DNA of 64,000 bases, taken from contig CAVXOW010000005.1 of NCBI GenBank assembly GCA_963763485.1, positions 930,001 to 994,000 on the forward strand, in the 5' to 3' direction. The first letter of the stretch is position 1. Each line of letters begins with the position of its first letter. This document shows positions 45,235 to 53,167 of this stretch, piece after piece. The translations under genes were made by a program, and so were the position numbers. The notes under the pieces were generated by a model. That model saw only the letters and a list, made by a program, of their open reading frames with translations, had not been told where the DNA came from and searched no databases. This DNA comes from CAWCKS01 sp963763485. GTDB lineage: Bacteria > Pseudomonadota > Alphaproteobacteria > Rhizobiales > Xanthobacteraceae.

Positions 45235-46206
45235 ATGGCGTTTGCTCACGATGAGTTGGTGCGGTTCGGTGCTTTTGGTCTCGCCTGCGCGCCGGTGATA
45301 CCATTGGCCCTCGGCCTCGCGGGCTTCGGTCGGCCAGGCCGCGAACTCACGGCAACGGCCTTCGTCACCGGAGCGCTCGCCGGACTGATTGGCTCCGTCA
45401 CGTACTTCATCATTCTCGGACTGAAGCTCGTTCTACAGGGCTGGCCGCAGGTCATCGCGGAAGGTTTCGTCGGAGCGGGCATTCCGGAGGAACTTGCCAA
45501 GTACACTGTCCTGCTTGGCATCGTGTATGCCCACGAAGACTGTGACATCGGCCTCGACGCCATTCTTGGCGCCGCCTGGATCGGGCTCGGCTTCGCCGCG
45601 CTCGAGAACGTGCTGTATATTCTGCAGGCGAAGGACATCTACTCAACCGGCATGGTCCGCGCCGTGCTGGCGGTTCCGTTTCACGTCAGCCTGGGCCTCA
45701 TCATGGGGTGCTGTCTCGTGACGGCGCGGCAACCCGGGCGCGGCAAACTTGCCTGGACCATTGCCGCACTCGCGCTGCCGATGCTGTTGCATGGCGGCTT
45801 CGACAGCGCACTGTTTTCGCGTGCGCTGTCGAGCGACGGCCGGATGAGCGCAGGCGCCGCCGGCGTGTTCGCCGGAATTGTCGTCGTGACGTCCGGCCTG
45901 ATCGCAATCTGGTCCGTCAGGGTGATCGCAAAGCTTGCGCCGCAACGGCTGCAAGGTCGCGGGCGTCCGATCGGAACGCTTGGCCCGACGCTCCGGGTGG
46001 TGCGCATCGGACGATGGCTCGCCATCGGCTTTCTCGGAATCTTCAGTTTGATTTTCGTGCTGGCGGCTCCGATGACCTGGTCCGAGACTCGGCTGGGAGC
46101 GCTGGTGGTGGGCGCGGCCGGCGCCTTGATGCTCGGCTTTACGGTCTTCTTCTGGCGTGGACCGGTGAAGTTCAGGCGAGGGGCTCAATATCTGTACGGG
46201 GAGTGA
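45235..46206 (+). CDS. PrsW family intramembrane metalloprotease-like protein
   Basis: 323 residues with about eight to nine helices. The family's conserved acid motifs are present in order: PEELAKY (EExxK-type, near residue 84), GLGFAALENVLYI (ExxxN) and LHGGFD (HxxxD). PrsW cleaves an anti-sigma factor in Bacillus within the membrane; targets in alphaproteobacteria are unknown. The ATG at 45235 is preferred to the longer frame from 45085, which overlaps the DUF2628-like gene. Confidence 0.88.
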   Translation: MAFAHDELVRFGAFGLACAPVIPLALGLAGFGRPGRELTATAFVTGALAGLIGSVTYFIILGLKLVLQGWPQVIAEGFVGAGIPEELAKYTVLLGIVYAHEDCDIGLDAILGAAWIGLGFAALENVLYILQAKDIYSTGMVRAVLAVPFHVSLGLIMGCCLVTARQPGRGKLAWTIAALALPMLLHGGFDSALFSRALSSDGRMSAGAAGVFAGIVVVTSGLIAIWSVRVIAKLAPQRLQGRGRPIGTLGPTLRVVRIGRWLAIGFLGIFSLIFVLAAPMTWSETRLGALVVGAAGALMLGFTVFFWRGPVKFRRGAQYLYGE

Positions 46207-46237
46207 CCGGGTGCCGGTCCAGTGTACGGCCCCCGGC

Positions 46238-46266
46238 TTGACATCTTTCCCCGCCAGTGTTGTCTT
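46238..46266 (+). promoter_or_regulatory. Candidate promoter of the trp leader
   Basis: TTGACA at 46238-46243, a 17-base spacer and TGTCTT at 46261-46266. The -35 box is a perfect match; the -10 is weak. It lies directly upstream of the leader peptide. Confidence 0.5.
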
Positions 46267-46274
46267 CCCGGCCC

Positions 46275-46322
46275 ATGAGCACCGTTGTCCGCCCCGCGCG
46301 TCGTTGGTGGCCCACCTCTTAA
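46275..46322 (+). CDS. trpL: Trp leader peptide
   Basis: A 15-residue ORF, MSTVVRPARRWWPTS, with tandem Trp codons at 46305-46310. It precedes trpE(G) by about 110 bases, follows a TTGACA promoter and is succeeded by mutually exclusive hairpins. This is the layout of the transcription-attenuation leader described for rhizobial trpE(G): ribosomes pausing at the Trp codons when Trp-tRNA is scarce allow an antiterminator to form. The ORF was found by eye and is too short to be reported by gene finders. Confidence 0.8.
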   Translation: MSTVVRPARRWWPTS

Positions 46323-46366
46323 AAGGGTGGCCGGTGCGAATTATTGAAGAATTCAAAGCAACTCGA

Positions 46367-46402
46367 GGCCGTCCATGCAGTGCGACGGCCTTCTGTTCGT
46401 TT
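46367..46402 (+). terminator. Attenuator terminator of the trp leader
   Basis: GGCCGTC (46367-46373), loop, GACGGCC (46384-46390), then TTCTGTTCGTTT. An upstream GGGTGGCC (46325-46332) can pair either with GGCCCACC over the Trp codons or with the GGCC of the terminator, giving the alternative antiterminator fold. Confidence 0.7.
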
Positions 46403-46431
46403 GCCCTGCATGCCCCTAAAATGAGGCGCAA

Positions 46432-48627
46432 ATGAACCGAGCCATCTTCTCGCTGCCTGCCGAGGTCACGTTTCAGACCGCCCGCGGGCTCACCGTTACC
46501 AGACACATCGAGCATTTCTCCGGCGGTGCCGCGCTCGATCAACTGATCGAACTGCTCGACCGCCGCCGTGGCGTCGTGCTGTCGTCGGGCACCACGGTGC
46601 CCGGCCGCTACGAAAGTTTTGATCTCGGCTTTGCCGATCCGCCGCTGCGGCTGGAGTCGACGGGCTACAATTTCTTCATCGAGGCACTAAATCCGCGCGG
46701 CAAGGTTTTGGTCGCATTCCTCGGCGACGTCCTCAAGGAAAAGTGCGTCGCGATCACTGAGAAGAGCGCGACCCGCATTGCGGGTCACATCATCCGCGAC
46801 GACGCGCCGGCGCTGGAAGACCAGCGCACCCGCCGGGCTTCGATGATCTCGCTGGTGCGCGACATCGTCGCCAGCATGGCCTATGGCGATGACGCGCTGC
46901 TCGGCCTTTACGGCGCCTTCGCCTACGACCTGGTGTTCCAGTTCGAGGACCTGAAGCAGAAGCGCGCGCGCGAAAAAGACCAGCGCGACATCGTGCTCTA
47001 CATTCCCAATTCGCTGCTGGCCTACGACCGCGCCACCGGCCGCGGCGTCACGCTCAGCTACGATTTTGCCTGGAAGGGCCAATCGACCGCGGGCCTGTCG
47101 CGCCAAACGCCTGACAGCACCTACGTCCATTCCGGTCGACAGGGCTTTGCCGACCACGCGCCCGGCGTCTATCAGGCGACCGTGCAGAAGGCGCGCGAGG
47201 CGTTTGCCCGCGGCGACCTGTTCGAAGCGGTGCCCGGCCAGTTGTTCGGCGAACCCTGTGAACGCTCGCCGGCCGAGGTGTTTCAGCGGCTGTGCAAGAT
47301 CAACCCGTCGCCCTATGGCGGCCTGGTCAATCTCGGCGACGGCGAGTTCCTGGTCTCGGCATCGCCGGAAATGTTCGTGCGCTCCGATGGGCGCAGGGTC
47401 GAGACCTGCCCGATCTCGGGCACGATCGCGCGCGGTGCCGATGCGATCGGCGATGCCGAACAGATCCGCGAACTCCTGAACTCGCAGAAGGACGAGTTCG
47501 AGCTCAACATGTGCACCGACGTCGACCGCAACGACAAGGCGCGCGTCTGTGTGCCCGGCTCGATCAAGGTCCTGGCGCGACGGCAGATCGAGACCTACTC
47601 AAAACTGTTCCACACCGTCGATCACGTCGAGGGCATGCTGCGGCCCGGCTACAACTCGCTCGATGCGTTCCTCACCCACGCCTGGGCGGTAACCGTGACC
47701 GGTGCGCCGAAACTCTGGGCGATGCAGTTCGTCGAGGATCACGAGCGTTCGGCGCGACGCTGGTACGCCGGTGCGTTCGGCCTCGTCGGCTTCGACGGCG
47801 GCATCAACACCGGGCTCACCATCCGCACGATCCGCATGAAGGACGGGCTGGCCGAGGTGCGGGTCGGCGCGACCTGCCTGTTCGATTCGAATCCCGATGC
47901 GGAAGACCGCGAGTGTCACGTCAAGGCGGCGGCGCTGTTCCAGGCGCTGCGCGGCGATCCGCCGAAGCCGCTGTCGGCCTTCGCGCCGGATGCCACGGGT
48001 TCCGGCAAGAAAGTGCTGCTGATCGATCACGAAGATTCCTTCGTCCACATGCTCGGCGACTATTTCCGCCAGGTCGGCGCCGACGTCGTCGTCACCAGGC
48101 ACAATCATGCCCTGCAGATGATCGAGGGCGGCAAGTACGACCTGCTGGTGCTGTCGCCGGGCCCGGGACGGCCGGAAGATTTCAAGATCGACAAGACCAT
48201 TGCGCTTGCGATCAAGAAGAAGCTGCCGGTGTTCGGCGTCTGCCTCGGCGTGCAGGCGATCGGCGAATACTTTGGCGGGCAATTGTCGCAGCTCGCGACG
48301 CCGGCGCATGGCCGGCCGTCGCGCGTGCAAAATCGCGGCGGCTGCTTGCTCAACAATCTGCCGAACGAAATGGTGGTCGGCCGCTACCATTCGCTGCATG
48401 TCGCGCGCGACACCATGCCGAAGGAGCTCACCATTACCGCGAGCACCGAGGACGGCGTGGTGATGGCGCTGGAGCACAAGACGCTGCCGATCGGTGGCGT
48501 GCAGTTTCACCCGGAGTCGCTAATGTCGCTCGGCGGCGAGATCGGCTTGCGTATCGTCGAGAACGCGTTCCGGCTCGGTAAAACGGCAGACATTGATGTG
48601 GCGCAGAGCCTGGAGAAAAGCCTCTAG
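46432..48627 (+). CDS. trpE: Anthranilate synthase, fused TrpE-TrpG
   Basis: 731 residues. Residues about 1-510 are the TrpE component, with the chorismate-binding blocks (PSPYGGLVNLGD, CPISGTIARGAD, DVDRNDKARVC, TGAPKLWAMQ). Residues about 525-731 are the glutamine amidotransferase: GVCLGVQAIGEYFGG with the catalytic Cys and HPESL for the His-Glu pair. It makes anthranilate, the first tryptophan step. The fused form, trpE(G), is usual in rhizobia. Regulated by the upstream leader peptide. The apt gene starts 2 bases after its stop. Confidence 0.96.
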   Translation: MNRAIFSLPAEVTFQTARGLTVTRHIEHFSGGAALDQLIELLDRRRGVVLSSGTTVPGRYESFDLGFADPPLRLESTGYNFFIEALNPRGKVLVAFLGDVLKEKCVAITEKSATRIAGHIIRDDAPALEDQRTRRASMISLVRDIVASMAYGDDALLGLYGAFAYDLVFQFEDLKQKRAREKDQRDIVLYIPNSLLAYDRATGRGVTLSYDFAWKGQSTAGLSRQTPDSTYVHSGRQGFADHAPGVYQATVQKAREAFARGDLFEAVPGQLFGEPCERSPAEVFQRLCKINPSPYGGLVNLGDGEFLVSASPEMFVRSDGRRVETCPISGTIARGADAIGDAEQIRELLNSQKDEFELNMCTDVDRNDKARVCVPGSIKVLARRQIETYSKLFHTVDHVEGMLRPGYNSLDAFLTHAWAVTVTGAPKLWAMQFVEDHERSARRWYAGAFGLVGFDGGINTGLTIRTIRMKDGLAEVRVGATCLFDSNPDAEDRECHVKAAALFQALRGDPPKPLSAFAPDATGSGKKVLLIDHEDSFVHMLGDYFRQVGADVVVTRHNHALQMIEGGKYDLLVLSPGPGRPEDFKIDKTIALAIKKKLPVFGVCLGVQAIGEYFGGQLSQLATPAHGRPSRVQNRGGCLLNNLPNEMVVGRYHSLHVARDTMPKELTITASTEDGVVMALEHKTLPIGGVQFHPESLMSLGGEIGLRIVENAFRLGKTADIDVAQSLEKSL

Positions 48628-48629
48628 TC

Positions 48630-49169
48630 ATGACCCTCGAAACCGATCTGAAGGCCGCGTTGCGCACCATTCCCGACTATCCGAAGAAGGGAATCATGTT
48701 CCGCGACATCACTACCTTGCTCGGTGACGCGCGGGCATTCCGCCGCGCGGTCGACGAGATGGTGCAGCCGTGGGCCGGCTCGAAGATCGACAAGGTCGCC
48801 GGCATCGAGGCGCGCGGCTTCATCCTGGGCGGCGCGGTGGCGCACCAGGTATCAGCCGGCTTCGTGCCGATCCGCAAAAAAGGCAAGCTGCCGCATACCA
48901 CCGTGCGCATCGCCTATTCGCTCGAGTACGGCCTCGATGAAATGGAGATGCACGAGGACGCGGTGACAAAAGGCGAGCGCGTCATCCTGGTCGACGACCT
49001 CATTGCAACCGGCGGCACCGCGGAGGGCGCCGTCAAGCTGCTGCGCCAGATGGGCGCCGAGGTGCTGGCGGCGTGTTTCGTGATCGACTTGCCCGATCTC
49101 GGCGGCGCGGCGAAGCTGCGCGCCATGAACGTGCCGGTGCGCACACTGGTGTCGTTCGAGGGGCATTGA
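48630..49169 (+). CDS. apt: Adenine phosphoribosyltransferase
   Basis: 179 residues. The PRPP loop is VILVDDLIATGGTAEGA, and the N-terminal block PDYPKKGIMFRDITTLL is the APRT signature. It salvages adenine to AMP in the cytoplasm. It follows trpE(G) with a 2-base gap and is probably read from the same transcript, giving a purine gene under Trp-linked attenuation. Confidence 0.95.
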   Translation: MTLETDLKAALRTIPDYPKKGIMFRDITTLLGDARAFRRAVDEMVQPWAGSKIDKVAGIEARGFILGGAVAHQVSAGFVPIRKKGKLPHTTVRIAYSLEYGLDEMEMHEDAVTKGERVILVDDLIATGGTAEGAVKLLRQMGAEVLAACFVIDLPDLGGAAKLRAMNVPVRTLVSFEGH

Positions 49170-49173
49170 GTTT

Positions 49174-49317
49174 CTTCCTCATCCTGTGAGGTGCGCCGTT
49201 CTTTCGGCGCGTTTCGAAGGATGAGGCCCGAGAATCTCTATGCACGAACCGGGCAAGCCCGGCACGTGATGGGGCCTCATGGTTCGAGATGGCCTTCGGC
49301 CTCCTCACCATGAGGAT
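49174..49317. repeat. Palindromic intergenic repeat
   Basis: Bordered by TTCCTCATCCTGTGAGG and CCTCCTCACCATGAGG, with inner hairpins GCGCCGTTCTTTCGGCGC and GGCCTTCGGCC. A dispersed Bradyrhizobium-type element lying between apt and the GNAT gene. Confidence 0.7.
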
Positions 49318-49341
49318 CAACGCAGGTGTCGGGGACGCCGC

Positions 49342-50166
49342 ATGAATCCCGCTGATCATCTTCTTCCATCACCCGGCCTGATCGACCGCGTCGTCGCGGT
49401 CGCCAACGCTTACGCGGTGTCGCGCATAAGGGTGCTGCAGAGCTTGCCCGGCAATCCGGTTGGCATCGAGGTTCGTGAGCTCGGCGACAACGCTATTGCG
49501 CTGATGGCAAAGCATTTCCCGAATCCGAACTTCAATCGGGTGGCTGGCCTGAAGCGCGACCAGGCCGGCGAGATCGAGCCACTGCTGCGCTGGTATCGCG
49601 ACAATGGCGTCGCGCCGCGCTTCGAAATTCTTCCGCGCGAGGGTGACGACGAGCTCGGCCGCGAGCTGTCGCGGCTAGGGCTCTATCCGTCGGCATTTCA
49701 CACCACGCTGGTGCGTGACGTTGATCCGGCGCCGAGCGCGGGCGACGTCGTCCTCGAGCAGGTGACTGACGCGGCGACGATGGACGCGTTTCTAGACGCC
49801 TATATCGCCGGCTGGAAAATCCCCGACGGGCCCGGCTTCAAGCGCAATGTCAGCGCCGGCTGGCTCAACCGTCCGGGCTGGTCGCTGTTTTTCGCCCGCC
49901 TTGACGGCAAGCCCGCGGCGGAGGGCATTCTCTACGACAAGGACGGCGTCGGTTACCTCGCCGACGCCTCCTGCGATCCGGCCTATCGCAGGCGCGGTTT
50001 GCATGCCGCTTTGCTGGCGCGGCGCATCGCCGAGGCGCGCAAGGCCGGGGCTGATCTCGTCGGCAGCGGCGCGGCCTATCTCTCGACCAGCCATCGCAAC
50101 ATGGAGCGCGCAGGTCTGCGCATCCTGTTCAACAGCGCTGCATGGACCGATCTGTCCGACGCATGA
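49342..50166 (+). CDS. GNAT family N-acetyltransferase
   Basis: 274 residues. The C-terminal half has the acetyl-CoA loop DPAYRRRGLHAALLARRIAEA and LSTSHRNMERAGLRILF; the N-terminal 120 residues form a second, more diverged domain, as in tandem-GNAT proteins. The substrate is unknown. The ATG at 49342 is preferred; the longer frame from 49279 lies within the repeat. Confidence 0.82.
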   Translation: MNPADHLLPSPGLIDRVVAVANAYAVSRIRVLQSLPGNPVGIEVRELGDNAIALMAKHFPNPNFNRVAGLKRDQAGEIEPLLRWYRDNGVAPRFEILPREGDDELGRELSRLGLYPSAFHTTLVRDVDPAPSAGDVVLEQVTDAATMDAFLDAYIAGWKIPDGPGFKRNVSAGWLNRPGWSLFFARLDGKPAAEGILYDKDGVGYLADASCDPAYRRRGLHAALLARRIAEARKAGADLVGSGAAYLSTSHRNMERAGLRILFNSAAWTDLSDA

Positions 50167-50264
50167 AATCAAGCTTCCGGAGAGGTTTTCGGCCGTCGCG
50201 GCGAACCTGCCTGAGCCTACCCGTGACTAAGTGCCGTAGGTAAGGCTCCTCTTTTGGTAAACGC

Positions 50265-51296
50265 ATGCGGATTTTATTTATTGTCGTTGGAGTGATCGGC
50301 GGCGCCCTCTTGCTGGCCGTGGTCGTCGCTTTCGCGATCTGGGCCGGCGCAGGCTCGTTGCCTGAGCGCCCGCAGCCGCTCACCGAACTCACCATCAAGA
50401 TGGATGAGGCCGCTGTGCCCGCGCTCGCGGTGCGGTCACTGTTCCCGACCGTTCGCGACGGCCTGCGCGAACCGCGCATCGGTTTTGCCTCGATTGCTCC
50501 GTCCGGTGACGGTATCGATGTCACGCTCTCCGAGGGCGTCGACCGGGCGCAGGCGCTGAGCCGGCTTCGCGACCTGTCCCACCAGTCTGGAGCGGACCAT
50601 GTCGATGCCGAGCAATTCACCATTGCCGAAGCTGACGGCGCCGTGCTGCGGCTGATGCCGACGGCAGCGGTGATCACCGAGGCGACCGGGCACGCCGGCG
50701 ATCAGACGATCGGGGTCTTGACCCATCGTCTCGAGGGACTGCTCGTAAAGGGGGCCGTTCGTCGTGAAGGCAGCGACACGATGGTGGTCGATCTGCCGCG
50801 CCGAACGGATATGGCCCACCTCAAGGCCGTTCTCGTCGCGCCGGGCAAGCTGTCGATCCGCTTCATCGACGCATCTGTCAGCGCGGACGATGCCAGGCGC
50901 GGCCGCGTCCCGCCGCAGTCCGAGCTATTGTCGGGCTCGGATGGCACGCCTTACCTCGTCGAGAAACGGGTTGCGATTGCCGGCGACTACCTGGTCGATG
51001 CTCAGCCGGGGTTTGATCAGCCGACCAAGGAGCCTGTCGTCTCGTTCCGTTTCAATGCCGCGGGCACCCGGCAGTTTGCGAGGATCACGACGGAAAGCGT
51101 TGGCCGGCCGATGGCGATCGTGGTCGACGGCGTGGTGCTGGCCGCACCGGTCATTCGCGAGCCGATTGTCGGCGGGAGTGGCCAGATATCCGGCGGCTTC
51201 ACGGCCGAGCGCGCCAACGATCTTGCCGTCATGCTGCGCTCGGGTGTGCTGCCGGTGCCGCTCACGGTCGTCGGGGAACGCGACGTCGAGCGGTGA
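50265..51296 (+). CDS. SecD-like P1/head domain protein with a single membrane anchor
   Basis: 343 residues. One N-terminal helix (residues 2-28) is followed by a periplasmic region resembling the P1 domain of SecD: LSIRFIDASVS, GTPYLVEKRVAIAGDYLVDAQPGFD, PVVSFRFNAAGTRQFARIT and VVDGVVLAAPVIREPIVGGSGQISGGF. It lacks the later SecD transmembrane segments, so it cannot be a full SecD. It may be an accessory protein or a domain reused elsewhere; function unknown. The ATG at 50265 has no strong ribosome site (AAGGCTCCTC). Confidence 0.75.
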   Translation: MRILFIVVGVIGGALLLAVVVAFAIWAGAGSLPERPQPLTELTIKMDEAAVPALAVRSLFPTVRDGLREPRIGFASIAPSGDGIDVTLSEGVDRAQALSRLRDLSHQSGADHVDAEQFTIAEADGAVLRLMPTAAVITEATGHAGDQTIGVLTHRLEGLLVKGAVRREGSDTMVVDLPRRTDMAHLKAVLVAPGKLSIRFIDASVSADDARRGRVPPQSELLSGSDGTPYLVEKRVAIAGDYLVDAQPGFDQPTKEPVVSFRFNAAGTRQFARITTESVGRPMAIVVDGVVLAAPVIREPIVGGSGQISGGFTAERANDLAVMLRSGVLPVPLTVVGERDVER

Positions 51297-51309
51297 GGGG
51301 ATGAGGCCT

Positions 51310-51430
51310 CGTAGGATGGGTTGAGCCAACGGGTCGCGCGAAGGCGCGCCCGATGATAAACTCCGCGATACCCATCAACCAAACATGCAGGCCTATCGAT
51401 GGGTTTCGCTGTCGCTCAACCCATCCTACG
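51310..51430. repeat. Palindromic intergenic repeat
   Basis: Long inverted arms CGTAGGATGGGTTGAGC and GCTCAACCCATCCTACG with an inner hairpin GGGTCGCGCGAAGGCGCGCCC. The element fills the gap between the SecD-like gene and the ATPase gene that converges on it. Confidence 0.75.
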
Positions 51431-51453
51431 ACTGAGGGCATCTCAGCCGGAAG

Positions 51454-52116
51454 TCACTGCCGCAGTATCAGGCTCAGCTCGATCTCGCGGAAATGCAGGA
51501 AGATGTCGCGGATCCAGTCGTAGAGTTCCGATGACGAGTTCGACGGGTTGCGGGCGAAGGCGTTGAACGAGAACGTGGTCTTGCCGACATAGCCTTTCAG
51601 GAAATCCGGCAGCAGCTTGATCTCCAGCATGCGCCGGGCGCGCACCCAGGGCGGCACCTCGCCATAGATTACGGCTTCGTTGCTGACCGCGACCAGCGCG
51701 TTCGGCGGGATGGTGCGCGCGAGCATGGCGTAGGCGCGCGACGAGGCGGAATCCTGGTCGAGCACGAACAGCACCATCGGCGCCACGCCTTGCCGCGACG
51801 CCTCCTTCAGGAAACCGATGTCCTGGATCAGCTTGAAGAAGCCGTCGAACGACGCCGCATCGATGTCGAGCACCTTTGGCACGCCATCGTCGACGATCAG
51901 CCGGTCCATCAGCTGCATCTGGCCGAAGGTGTCGCGGACCTGGGCGGTTTCGGTCTGCTTCGGCAGAAAGTCCAGCAGCGACGGCTCGTTGCTGGAGAAA
52001 TCGAACGCGATCACCTCGCGATTGCTGACGGACAGGTACTCCGTCAACAGACGCGCCAGCAGGGTCTTGCCGACCCGTGGCCGCGGCGAGCAGATGATAT
52101 AGACGGCAGTCGACAT
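51454..52116 (-). CDS. ParA/MinD-type P-loop ATPase with unusual Walker A
   Basis: 220 residues. The P-loop is SPRPRVGKTLLARLL: it keeps GKT but has RPR where ParA/MinD proteins have KGG, so the signature lysine is absent. VIAFDFSSNEPSLLDFLP fits switch I, and DIDAASFDGFFKLIQDIGF is the switch II-like region. Such ATPases position cargo on the nucleoid or membrane. No ParB-like partner is nearby. It lies downstream of a second, canonical homologue (gap 108 bases), which suggests a working pair. Function unknown. Confidence 0.7.
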   Translation of the reverse strand: MSTAVYIICSPRPRVGKTLLARLLTEYLSVSNREVIAFDFSSNEPSLLDFLPKQTETAQVRDTFGQMQLMDRLIVDDGVPKVLDIDAASFDGFFKLIQDIGFLKEASRQGVAPMVLFVLDQDSASSRAYAMLARTIPPNALVAVSNEAVIYGEVPPWVRARRMLEIKLLPDFLKGYVGKTTFSFNAFARNPSNSSSELYDWIRDIFLHFREIELSLILRQ

Positions 52117-52224
52117 GCAGCGGAACGAAAAGAGTTATCCGGTGCATAGCACGTGGCGCCACGGCGCGGCGCACAAAAGCCTCGCGGTCGACAGCTAATT
52201 TAGCGGGAGGCCGTTCTCGCCGCG

Positions 52225-52983
52225 CTACTCCGCAGCTTTGGCCGGCTTGTCCTTGCTATCCTTGCCGACAATGTCGGTCAGCTTGATGCGGTCGAACTCG
52301 CCCCAGACGTTGGACAGCCAGTGCCGGACATAGCCGCGCAGCACGAACGAGTAGTTCGCGGTCTCGTCGCGCATGCCCTTGTTGGCGACGAATTTCAGGA
52401 ACGGCACCGAGGCCACCTCGACCTGCTCATAGGCCATTTCGTTGAGCTTCGGGATCGTGATCTCGGTCGCGTCCTTGATCCGCTTGAAGTAGGAATTGTA
52501 GGTCGCCTGGTCCCACTCGAAGAAGCTCGTGTTGTTGATGAAGTTCTTCACCAGGAAATATTTGGCGCCGGTCATGAAGTTCGCGGTCTCGGCGATCTCG
52601 TCGAGCGAGGCGATCGAGGGGCCGAGAATGTGGAACACGGCAAAGGTGATCTGGCCGGAACGGGCGGCATCGAGGAAGCCGATGTCGCGCAGCGAGGCTA
52701 ACGTCGGGGAGAGCAGGCCGGCGCGGACGTCGATCACGGTGACACTGGAATTGGCCGTGTTCAGCGTGTCGAAGATTTTCATCTGGTCCGACGTCGAGGT
52801 GACGTCAACAATTTCCGTGATGTCGGAGTGAAAGCGCTTCAAGGTGCCGCGCGGTGATTCGGTATCGAAGGCGCGGGTCGGTACATTGTTGGCACTGAAA
52901 TAGTCCAGCACGGTGCGGGCGACTGTGGTCTTGCCCACGCCGCCCTTATCGGCGCCCACAACGATTACTGCTGGTTTGGCCAT
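52225..52983 (-). CDS. ParA/MinD-type ATPase with canonical deviant Walker A
   Basis: 252 residues. The deviant Walker A is DKGGVGKTTVAR (residues about 12-23) with the signature lysine, FDTESPRGTLKRF is the switch I block and VTVIDVRAGLLSPTLASLRDIGFL the switch II block. The layout of switch II is close to that of the downstream partner, so the two are probably paralogues. The end is polar (GKDSKDKPAKAAE) with no membrane-targeting helix. Role unknown. Confidence 0.82.
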   Translation of the reverse strand: MAKPAVIVVGADKGGVGKTTVARTVLDYFSANNVPTRAFDTESPRGTLKRFHSDITEIVDVTSTSDQMKIFDTLNTANSSVTVIDVRAGLLSPTLASLRDIGFLDAARSGQITFAVFHILGPSIASLDEIAETANFMTGAKYFLVKNFINNTSFFEWDQATYNSYFKRIKDATEITIPKLNEMAYEQVEVASVPFLKFVANKGMRDETANYSFVLRGYVRHWLSNVWGEFDRIKLTDIVGKDSKDKPAKAAE

Positions 52984-53167
52984 CTGGTCTCGCGGTCCCC
53001 ACCTGATTCATGCGCCTTTTACCGCAAATTGGCAGAAACAGGGGATAATTCAAATCCTTGGGCTTAAACAAGCTATTTAAGCTTGTTGCCAAATTTCGCG
53101 ATTCGCGGGCTTTTTGCCGCCACAGTCGCAACTTCCCGCCACCCGGTCGCAACTGGGGCCGGGAACC

